Source of the DNA: CAYYDH01 sp964470615
GTDB lineage: Bacteria; Patescibacteriota; Minisyncoccia; Minisyncoccales; GWA2-38-27
DNA length: 12,215 bases
Reading direction: 5' to 3'
NCBI GenBank assembly: GCA_964470615.1
Contig: CAYYDH010000017.1
Span: 1 to 12,215, forward strand
The translations under genes were made by a program, and so were the position numbers. Under the pieces are notes generated by a model that searched no databases, was not told the origin of the DNA, and saw only the letters and a program-made list of their open reading frames with translations. Position 1 is the first letter of the stretch, and each line of letters opens with the position of its first letter. Positions 6,532-12,215 of this stretch are shown here, one piece after another.

Positions 6532-7966
6532 GATTTCTTTTTGATTCCAACAGCGCTTCTAAATCTTGATAGATTGACTTGTAATTATTCTTATCTTTGT
6601 CCGCACTGGCTGAAGCCATACTGCCCTCAATTGTATTCCTGAAATAAGAAACGATAAACCGATTATTATCTTCTTCCAGGTTGTTTATATCCGGCCGGTT
6701 AATCAAATCATTTTGTATTTTGCTTTTTAAATCTTCAAATCCTTCCAATTTTCTGCAGAGAGGATGATAAGAATAAAATACGTCTCCCAAGACGTAAACC
6801 GGCTTGCCGACAAAAGCCGCTTCCAGCCCAACCGTGCTGGTCAAGACGATAACGCCCGATGATTTTCTTATGATATCTTCCACGTTTTCAGAGGGAGAAA
6901 CTAGAACGATATTTGGAATTTTTCTTAGTTCTTCGTAAAACTTTTTAGGCCTGGTCCCGATGGCTACAGGATGCTCTTTAACATAGAGCTTATAAGGAAA
7001 GGGAAGGCTGAAGGCAACGTTTTTTACTGTGTTTAATTGGTCACAGTAATATACGGCGCAAACGTCGGTTGAGGCTTCTGGCTGAAGGTGCAAAGGGAAT
7101 AAAAAGAAATCTTTGTCTTGTTTATTAATTTTAGAAAAGATATTTTTTTGGGATAAAATTCTGAATTGCCTTCTCTCCATTTTCAAGGGAGCCAAAACAG
7201 TGTTTTTTATCGTGGACTCGCTTTCACAATCAAAGTTTTTAAAATATCTTCTTTTTCGGAAATATCTTAATAACGGCAGCCCTGATTTTTTTATTCTCTT
7301 GATATAATGCCTGATAAGACCGACCTGGCTGAAACGGACTCTGGCAAAGCCTACGTAAGAAGGCAGCTGTTTGTGGGATATAAAATCTTCGGCAAATCTT
7401 TTAGCAAATTCTTTTTCCTCTTTTGACATATTGCCATTGTTTATTTCTCTGAAGGTTCTTTCGTATTTTGAACAGGTAAAGCCCAAATCATAGATATCTA
7501 TTCTATTGTCAATTCTAGAACTGCCGAAGCCGAAATAAGGCACGTTATTTTTTTTGCAAAAATGATAAGCAACCTGATGAAATAAGCCGGTAGGGGGCTC
7601 GTTAATTATTGCGTCGGGTTTTTCTTTCTCAAAAATGAATTTAAAAAATTGAACGGCCTGAAGCGTCGTTCCAATTGACTTATTATAATCAAGCTTTAAA
7701 GCGCTGTTTCTGTCAAAAAGAGGAAAGAAGTCTTTCCAGGACAACCCAAAAAACTCTTTTCTGCCTTTCCGGCAATTATCAACGCACCAATCAACCGCCG
7801 AAATAAATTTTGCCTTATTCGGAAAAAGACTCTTTTTTTCGTATTCGGAAATCTTACTGCCCCAAACAATAAGGCACTCGTCTCCCCTTTTTATTATTTC
7901 GTCGCTTAGTTTCCCAAAAAATTCCGACAAGAATGGGGCGTTATTTATTAGAAAAAGCCATTTCAT
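6521..7966 (-). CDS. Capsule-polysaccharide-type glycosyltransferase (KpsS/KpsC-like)
   Basis: A 481-residue soluble protein that I assign to the capsule polysaccharide biosynthesis family (KpsS/KpsC/LipB-like, Caps_synth). The N-terminal half is poorly conserved but looks like an alternating strand-helix domain, with INEPPTGLFHQ at 121-131. The C-terminal half carries the recognisable marks: FPLHLQPEAST at 290-300, YVKEHP at 328-333, and TSTVGLEAAFVGKPV at 376-390, the sort of S/T-G-x-E site that binds a nucleotide-sugar phosphate in GT-B enzymes. Known KpsS and KpsC members transfer beta-Kdo from CMP-Kdo. No CMP-Kdo genes are present here, so the donor is open and this may be a relative with another sugar. 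It overlaps the flippase gene by 26 nt and the GT4 gene by 11 nt. The final 40 residues are charged and probably disordered. Family call fairly sure, function inferred. Confidence 0.78.
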   Translation of the reverse strand: MKWLFLINNAPFLSEFFGKLSDEIIKRGDECLIVWGSKISEYEKKSLFPNKAKFISAVDWCVDNCRKGRKEFFGLSWKDFFPLFDRNSALKLDYNKSIGTTLQAVQFFKFIFEKEKPDAIINEPPTGLFHQVAYHFCKKNNVPYFGFGSSRIDNRIDIYDLGFTCSKYERTFREINNGNMSKEEKEFAKRFAEDFISHKQLPSYVGFARVRFSQVGLIRHYIKRIKKSGLPLLRYFRKRRYFKNFDCESESTIKNTVLAPLKMERRQFRILSQKNIFSKINKQDKDFFLFPLHLQPEASTDVCAVYYCDQLNTVKNVAFSLPFPYKLYVKEHPVAIGTRPKKFYEELRKIPNIVLVSPSENVEDIIRKSSGVIVLTSTVGLEAAFVGKPVYVLGDVFYSYHPLCRKLEGFEDLKSKIQNDLINRPDINNLEEDNNRFIVSYFRNTIEGSMASASADKDKNNYKSIYQDLEALLESKRNHEE

Positions 7967-9401
7967 AGATAAGATTTTTTAAAAACATTATTTCTTTTTT
8001 ACCCACCCCTCTGAATAAAAATATCAAAATTCCGTAGATAAGGGCGCCTAAAACAATTGACAAGATAACGCCGAACAAACCCGAAGGGTCAAACCATCTT
8101 ATAAACAAAACCATCAAAATTGAAGCGGCAATGCTTTTAGCCATAAAATTCCAGTCAATTTTGAATTGAAATTCTTTAAAGGCGAAGTACCAGATCAGAA
8201 TGAAGGCACAGAAATAAGAAAGGAAGGTGGTAACGGCGGCGGCTATAATCCCGAACTTGGGGATAAGAATTATATTTAATCCAAGATTTAAGAAAGCAGC
8301 TATTATCCAGATTATTGCGATAATTTTTGTTTTTTTCACAAGAACTAAAATTTGATTGAAAAAACAAGCCAAACCATATACCAGCGTGCTGGCCGCTACA
8401 AAAGGAACGACGAAATAAGCGTTGTCGGCAATTTCCTCATTAGAAAAAATTATGAGCAGTCGATGAGATAAAACAGACAATCCAAAAACCGCCGGAACCA
8501 TCATCAATAAAAAGTACTTTAAAGAATGGCTTAGATAGTTTTTTACTTCCTCAAGGTTGTTCTCATCAAAAAATTTAGGAAGGACTACCGTTAGTATAGA
8601 GGTAACGGGAATGATAAAAAATACCAAAAGCATTCCAATAGAATAAGCCGGGGCGTAGTAACCAACAAAAAGTACCCCCAGAAACAGCCCAATGATATAT
8701 CGGTCAACCGAAGCAACCACCCAATAAGAAATGCTATAGGTCATGGTGGGCACGCCGAAACGAAAATAACTTTCTATTAACGAGAAATCAGGAATCTTTA
8801 TTCCTATCTTTCTCACGAGGTAAACAAGCAAAATCAGAAAGATTGCTATCCGAATGAGCAAAAGTGAAAGAACTGCGCCGTATAATCCGCAGCCAAGCGC
8901 GATCACCCCAATTATCAATCCAGTCTCTCCAAACATTTTTGAAATAGAAAACCAGAAATACTTTCCTATCTCTCTTTTCGCCTGAATTATAATTGAAAAA
9001 ATAGTGATTAAAGATTCAAAAATAATCAGCAAAGCAAGAAGCTTAACAAACATCGGAGCAAATCCTAAAAAGGCGGCGGCCGGCCCTGAAAATATTATTA
9101 GCAATAAGGCCATTGTTAGAATAATGCCGGAGACAAAAGTCAGAGAGGAATAAACTCCCTCCTGAATTTTTTCTCTATTTTTCTCACCGGCTATAAATCT
9201 CTCCAAGGCGGCGCCTAAACCGAGAAAACTGAGGGGAACCAATAGGTTCATTGTAATTTTCAATTGAGACCAAATGCCGTAATCTTCTGCACCTAGAATT
9301 TTAGTAATAACGGGCAAGAAAACCAAGCTCTGCAAAAGACCTGACGCGTGGAGCACGCCCATAATAAAAGTATGTTTGGCGAATTTTAGGTATGAATACA
9401 T
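7941..9401 (-). CDS. Wzx-like oligosaccharide flippase (MOP superfamily)
   Basis: A 486-residue polytopic inner-membrane protein with roughly 12-14 hydrophobic segments along its whole length and very few long soluble loops, which is the size and shape of the polysaccharide-transporter branch of the MOP/MATE superfamily. The N-terminus is characteristic: an amphipathic start, then SLVFLPVITKILGAEDYG (about residues 25-42) and a following helix with GLGAALERFIAGE, matching the P-x-x-T-x-x-L-G-x-x-x-Y-G pattern common at the start of Wzx/RfbX proteins. The expected role is moving undecaprenyl-diphosphate-linked oligosaccharide to the outer face of the membrane. Its place among glycosyltransferases supports this; substrate specificity cannot be predicted. 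The start is the only reasonable ATG after the preceding TAA. Its 3' end overlaps the next gene by 26 nt, implying coupled translation. Confidence 0.9.
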   Translation of the reverse strand: MYSYLKFAKHTFIMGVLHASGLLQSLVFLPVITKILGAEDYGIWSQLKITMNLLVPLSFLGLGAALERFIAGEKNREKIQEGVYSSLTFVSGIILTMALLLIIFSGPAAAFLGFAPMFVKLLALLIIFESLITIFSIIIQAKREIGKYFWFSISKMFGETGLIIGVIALGCGLYGAVLSLLLIRIAIFLILLVYLVRKIGIKIPDFSLIESYFRFGVPTMTYSISYWVVASVDRYIIGLFLGVLFVGYYAPAYSIGMLLVFFIIPVTSILTVVLPKFFDENNLEEVKNYLSHSLKYFLLMMVPAVFGLSVLSHRLLIIFSNEEIADNAYFVVPFVAASTLVYGLACFFNQILVLVKKTKIIAIIWIIAAFLNLGLNIILIPKFGIIAAAVTTFLSYFCAFILIWYFAFKEFQFKIDWNFMAKSIAASILMVLFIRWFDPSGLFGVILSIVLGALIYGILIFLFRGVGKKEIMFLKNLIYEMAFSNK

Positions 9402-9431
9402 TTTAGATTTCTCGTTGTTTTTTTCGGTTAA

Positions 9432-10559
9432 TTAGTCAAAAAATCCATAATTCAATCTTCTAGTGCCGCTGCTTGTAATTTGGATAAAGTTGCTTGCCAA
9501 AAGCCATTGAGCCCTCCACTTTCTGCCGTGCCTAATAATCAATAAAGCCCTGTAGAATAAAGTCAAAATGACGGGGGGGACCAAAAAAAGCGCTGAAAAA
9601 ATAAAGGAAAATATTAAGGCGTCTATCAAAACCGAGTGCTGGAAAAATGACTTTAAGCAGCCGAGATAAGAAGAGTAGTTAAAGGTGTTAAAGGCTCTCA
9701 TCACTGCCATATCTTCAACAAATCCTCTTCTTAATTTTTTATCAATCTTGCCGACCAAGGGAGCGCAGCTGTTTTTATAAGACAAAAGGAGCTTGTTGAT
9801 TTTTTTTTGCACCCGGTAATGCAGCATAAACTTATCTTCAATAAAAAACTTATAACGCGGTAACTCTTGTAAAATCATCGGCTTATTAAAGGCGACGGCG
9901 TTTAAGCAAGGATATTTCAGGAATATTAAGCTACGCAAGAACGCGCATATAAAGGCGGCTCCGATTGCTTGTTCTACGATTTCTCTTTCTTCTTCAACTG
10001 TTTTTTTCAGGGCCTTGCCATTGAAAATCAATACCGACATAAAGCCCGCCACCGGAGAACGCATCCCAATAATATCTTTTTTCTCCATCTTAAATGCCGC
10101 TGGCTTGTTCTTGTTTAAGGTGCTCCCGCAAATCATTTTTTCCCCGGTTTGTTTATCAATAAAGTATGATTCTGTTCTTAAAACAACTAATCCCGTGTCT
10201 TCCTTGCTGATTTTTTTAATAAAGCTGATAATTTCTTTTAAGCCCCCCTCTACGACCGAGTCGTCGTCTCCTAAAGTCCAAATGAAATCTCCCCCGGACA
10301 TTTTTATTACCTTAAGCGTGTTTCTATCGGAGCCCAGGTTTTCTTTGTTTTTATGATAGTTTATCAAGCCCGGATATTTTGCCTTGAGGCCCATGATAAC
10401 TTCACAAGTGTTGTCCGTTGAGCAATTATCAGAAACGCACACCTCAACCTCTCCCTTTAATTCTCTTGCTTGGCGCAAGATGTTATTTAAGAGATTCTCT
10501 AAAGAATGAGACCTGTTCCAGGTTGGGATAGCGATACTTAATAAAATTTTATTGTCCAT
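9432..10559 (-). CDS. Family 2 glycosyltransferase, RfbV/abequosyltransferase-like (downstream paralog)
   Basis: A 375-residue GT2 enzyme, full-length paralog of the gene before it. I place the start at the Met beginning MDNKILLSIAIPTWN (10559): this gives the same length as the paralog and a 4-nt gap after its stop, whereas the more upstream ATG at 10637 would add 26 residues that only mirror the previous gene in another frame. Motifs are canonical: IAIPTWN at 9-15, SDNCSTDNT at 43-51 with the nucleotide-binding Asp44, NLGSDRN at 74-80, and GDDD at 97-100. The C-terminal half again has YKFFIEDKFMLHY, RRGFVED and a late hydrophobic stretch ending in a basic patch (RHGRKWR). By its neighbours it probably adds a sugar, possibly a 3,6-dideoxyhexose, to an undecaprenyl-linked oligosaccharide. 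Donor and acceptor cannot be read from sequence. A 30-nt gap follows before the flippase gene. Confidence 0.85.
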   Translation of the reverse strand: MDNKILLSIAIPTWNRSHSLENLLNNILRQARELKGEVEVCVSDNCSTDNTCEVIMGLKAKYPGLINYHKNKENLGSDRNTLKVIKMSGGDFIWTLGDDDSVVEGGLKEIISFIKKISKEDTGLVVLRTESYFIDKQTGEKMICGSTLNKNKPAAFKMEKKDIIGMRSPVAGFMSVLIFNGKALKKTVEEEREIVEQAIGAAFICAFLRSLIFLKYPCLNAVAFNKPMILQELPRYKFFIEDKFMLHYRVQKKINKLLLSYKNSCAPLVGKIDKKLRRGFVEDMAVMRAFNTFNYSSYLGCLKSFFQHSVLIDALIFSFIFSALFLVPPVILTLFYRALLIIRHGRKWRAQWLLASNFIQITSSGTRRLNYGFFD

Positions 10560-10563
10560 CTTT

Positions 10564-11694
10564 TTATTTAAAATTATCTTGGAAATCATTCCGTCTTCTA
10601 GTCCCTTCGGCCAGGATAAGGCGCGTATTGTTAACAAGAAGCCATTTTTCTTTCCAGCCCCTGCCCCTTTTCGCCATTAACAGGGTTTTATACATAAATC
10701 TTAGGAAGGAAGGTGGAATTAAAAAGAGAGCTGAAAATACAAAAGAAAACGCCAGGCCATCTGGAAAAGCTGATTGTCCAGCGAATAATTTCAAGCAACC
10801 GAAATAAGAAAAGTAATTGAAGGTGTTAAAGGCTCTCATTACTATCAGGTCCTCAACGAATCCTCGTCTTAGCTTATTGTTTCTTTCAACAATTGGACGC
10901 GCATAAATATCATTCATATATTTAGAGAATAGCAGCAGATTGTTTATCTTTTTTTGCGCCTGATAATGCAGCATAAACTTGTCTTCGATAAAAAATTTGT
11001 AGCAAGGCATCTCTTGCAAAACCATTGGCTTGTTAAGCACGGCTGCTTCAAGATAAGAATACTTCAGAAACATTAAACTGTATAAGAACACATGCATATG
11101 GCTGGCTCCGATTGCCTTGTCCAATATTGATTTTTCTTCTTCGGCTATTTTTTTAAGCAACTTGTTATTAAAAATTAAAGCCGATATAAATCCTGCGTCC
11201 GGAAAAGAAGAGGCGATAATATCCTTTTTGTCTATTTTGAATGTTTCCGGCCTGCTTTTGTCTAAACTGGTGCTGCAAACTATTTTTCCGCCGGTTTTTT
11301 TATCGATGAAGTATAGTTCTGTTCTAACAAGAATGAGGCCCATGTTTTCTTCGGAAGCCTTTTTGAGAAATTGGACGACTTCACTTAGGCCGTCCTTTAC
11401 AATCAAATCGTCATCGCCAATAGGCCAAAGGAAATTTCCGCTAGACATTTCTATCAATTTAAGCAAATTTGCATCAAAGCCTAGGTTTTTTTCATTTTCA
11501 TTGTATTTTATTAAGCCAGGGTATTTTTTTCCAAAACTCCTTACTACTTCCCGAGTATTATCGTTTGAGCCGTTGCTGGAAATACAGACCTCAACATCTT
11601 TGGTCAATTTTTCAGCTTGAGGCAAAATATTACCCAGAAGATGTTCCAAAAAACAGGCTTTATTGTAGGTTGGAATGGCAATGGTTAGTAGCAT
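10564..11694 (-). CDS. Family 2 glycosyltransferase, RfbV/abequosyltransferase-like (upstream paralog)
   Basis: A 376-residue GT-A fold glycosyltransferase. The GT2 domain fills residues 1-135: IAIPTYN at 5-11, SSNGSNDNT at 39-47 where most relatives have a D-N-x-S-x-D motif, NLGFDAN at 70-76, and the metal-binding GDDD at 93-96. The rest is a family-specific C-terminal half with YKFFIEDKFMLHY (232-244), RRGFVED (276-282) and a hydrophobic segment at about 313-334 that could anchor it to the inner membrane. The overall style resembles 3,6-dideoxyhexosyl transferases of the RfbV group, and it sits 4 nt after the RfbH gene, so transfer of a dideoxyhexose to a lipid-linked O-unit is a reasonable inference. 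It is a tandem paralog of the next gene. Oddity: the canonical nucleotide-binding Asp of the D-N-x-S motif is Ser40. The start is chosen by spacing; the upstream bases give no convincing Shine-Dalgarno sequence. Confidence 0.85.
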   Translation of the reverse strand: MLLTIAIPTYNKACFLEHLLGNILPQAEKLTKDVEVCISSNGSNDNTREVVRSFGKKYPGLIKYNENEKNLGFDANLLKLIEMSSGNFLWPIGDDDLIVKDGLSEVVQFLKKASEENMGLILVRTELYFIDKKTGGKIVCSTSLDKSRPETFKIDKKDIIASSFPDAGFISALIFNNKLLKKIAEEEKSILDKAIGASHMHVFLYSLMFLKYSYLEAAVLNKPMVLQEMPCYKFFIEDKFMLHYQAQKKINNLLLFSKYMNDIYARPIVERNNKLRRGFVEDLIVMRAFNTFNYFSYFGCLKLFAGQSAFPDGLAFSFVFSALFLIPPSFLRFMYKTLLMAKRGRGWKEKWLLVNNTRLILAEGTRRRNDFQDNFK

Positions 11695-11698
11695 TTTA

Positions 11699-12214
11699 TT
11701 AGTCTTTTTTAAGGAACCTCTTAAGGGTTTTTATTACATAGTCCAGCTTTTCTTTGGTGATTCCCGGGTATACCCCTATCCAAAAAAGATTGTTCATCGC
11801 TAAATCCGTATTTTTTAAAAGGCCGGAGGCGCGGCATTTTATATTCTCATAGGCCGGCTGCTTTGCAAGGTTCCCGCCGAAAAGCATCCTGGTGGCTATT
11901 TTATTTTCTTCCAAATAATTTATAATCTCGCTTCTGAAAAAAGGCGCGGTTTGTTTTACTAAAATTGGGAAACCGAACCAAGCCGGCTCGGAATTTTTTG
12001 TTGCCTGCGGCAGGATGAAATATTCTTCGTATTTTTCAAAGAACCTATAAAGCAAATCAAAATTTCTTTTTCTTGCTTTAATAAATTGGGGTAATTTCTT
12101 AAGCTGGGCTACTCCAATTGCCGCCTGCATATCAGTAACTTTTAAATTATAGCCGATGTGAGAATAAACATATTTGTGGTCATAGCCCAACGGCAGTTTC
12201 CCCATTTTCCAGGA
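11699..12214 (-). CDS. rfbH: RfbH-type sugar 3-dehydrase (DegT/AHBA family), C-terminal part
   Basis: This is the last 171 codons of a gene that enters from beyond the right edge; the frame is open to base 12214 and reads SWKMG before the first internal Met at 12205, so that Met is not the true start. RfbH (E1) is a PMP and iron-sulfur enzyme that removes the 3-hydroxyl of CDP-4-keto-6-deoxyglucose, the committed step to 3,6-dideoxyhexoses such as abequose, paratose and tyvelose. What I see are stretches that set RfbH apart from ordinary DegT aminotransferases: LPLGYDHKY with YSHIGYNLKVTDMQAA, then TRMLFGGNLAKQP, NTDLAMNN and FWIGVYPG. The PMP-site His and the cluster cysteines would lie upstream, outside the window, so activity cannot be checked here. 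The stop TAA is 4 nt before the next gene. The dehydrase assignment is firm at family level; the exact sugar is inferred. Confidence 0.88.
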   Translation of the reverse strand, partial: SWKMGKLPLGYDHKYVYSHIGYNLKVTDMQAAIGVAQLKKLPQFIKARKRNFDLLYRFFEKYEEYFILPQATKNSEPAWFGFPILVKQTAPFFRSEIINYLEENKIATRMLFGGNLAKQPAYENIKCRASGLLKNTDLAMNNLFWIGVYPGITKEKLDYVIKTLKRFLKKD

Positions 12215-12215
12215 A

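Larger units (their letters stand above)
9432..11694 (-). repeat. Tandem gene duplication (two GT2 paralogs)
   Basis: The two adjacent glycosyltransferase genes align end to end without large gaps (376 and 375 residues). My hand count gives 77 identities over 137 aligned residues of the N-terminal GT2 domain and 66 over 103 residues of the middle region (starting at KKDII in both). The copies therefore arose by tandem duplication and have since diverged, more in the donor-binding domain than in the middle region. Each copy is preceded by a 4-nt spacer after a TAA stop. Confidence 0.85.
1..12214 (-). other. Single polycistronic surface-glycan operon
   Basis: All twelve genes point the same way. 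Junctions in order of transcription are: gaps of 4, 4 and 30 nt, then overlaps of 26, 11, 4, 4, 4, 17, 4 and 4 nt. The five ATGA junctions are at 5395-5398, 4373-4376, 3777-3780, 1827-1830 and 937-940. There is no room for an internal terminator, and I found no promoter-like intergenic space. Upstream of most starts the bases are A/T-rich with at best weak GGA or AGAAG elements, which fits re-initiation or coupled translation. That this is one transcript is inferred from layout only. Confidence 0.8.

Noticed and set aside
8176..8367. 63-codon minus-strand frame inside the flippase gene
   Set aside because: It is out of frame within a conserved membrane protein and has no recognisable content.
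9399..9434. Possible read-through from the second GT2 gene into the flippase, which are in the same frame separated by one TAA and ten sense codons
   Set aside because: The linker has no special context, both proteins are complete by themselves, and the coincidence of frame has a one-in-three chance.
10560..10637. Upstream in-frame start for the second GT2 gene, adding 26 residues
   Set aside because: The extra residues only mirror the end of the previous gene in another frame, have no similarity to GT2 N-termini, and would make the two paralogs unequal in length. The Met at 10559 gives the same 4-nt spacing as the previous junction.
1285..11702. Open frames of 64-167 codons on the plus strand, such as 11117-11620, 3461-3817, 3847-4203 and 10015-10356
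   Set aside because: Each lies inside a strongly supported minus-strand gene, shows no family motif and has the low-complexity Ser/Leu/Phe composition expected of antisense of Lys-rich coding DNA.

Overview
All coding sequence in this window lies on the minus strand, so the biological order runs from base 12215 down to base 1. I see twelve genes, ten complete and one cut at each window edge. They are packed into what reads as one polycistronic operon: the largest gap is 30 nt, two gaps are 4 nt, and the other eight junctions overlap, five of them as ATGA (stop TGA over start ATG). No stretch of noncoding DNA exceeds 30 nt, so the operon promoter and terminator lie outside the window. I see no RNA gene, CRISPR array or mobile element.

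The operon builds a surface glycan or glycoconjugate. Region 1 (12214-9432) has the C-terminal part of an RfbH-type 3-dehydrase, which makes 3,6-dideoxyhexose precursors. Two tandem paralogous family-2 glycosyltransferases of the RfbV/abequosyltransferase kind follow. Region 2 (9401-5395) has a Wzx-like flippase, a KpsS/KpsC-like capsule-type transferase and a GT4 transferase. Region 3 (5398-937) has a GT9 heptosyltransferase-like enzyme, then a complete ADP-L-glycero-D-manno-heptose pathway: GmhA, stand-alone HldA kinase, an HldC-GmhB fusion, and HldD. Region 4 (940-1) is a multi-pass GT-C-like membrane protein cut by the window edge.

The genes fit one scheme. Sedoheptulose 7-phosphate is isomerised, phosphorylated, dephosphorylated, adenylylated and epimerised to ADP-L,D-heptose, and the GT9 enzyme beside the pathway is the natural user. 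The GT2 pair would add dideoxyhexose or related sugars from the RfbH branch, GT4 and the KpsS-like enzyme would add further residues, and the flippase would move a lipid-linked oligosaccharide across the membrane. The GT-C protein could act on the outer face.

The organism is a bacterium with AT-rich, Lys/Ile/Phe-rich coding and few clear Shine-Dalgarno sequences. TGA is a real stop here, so recoded lineages (genetic codes 4 and 25) are unlikely. The pathway set is typical of Gram-negative bacteria. The compact style and divergent sequences suggest an uncultured candidate phylum (for example Patescibacteria or Omnitrophota), but that is a weak inference.

The most notable points are the HldC-GmhB fusion inside a gene order that follows the reaction order, a rewritten phosphate loop in GmhA, and the duplicated GT2 pair downstream of RfbH.
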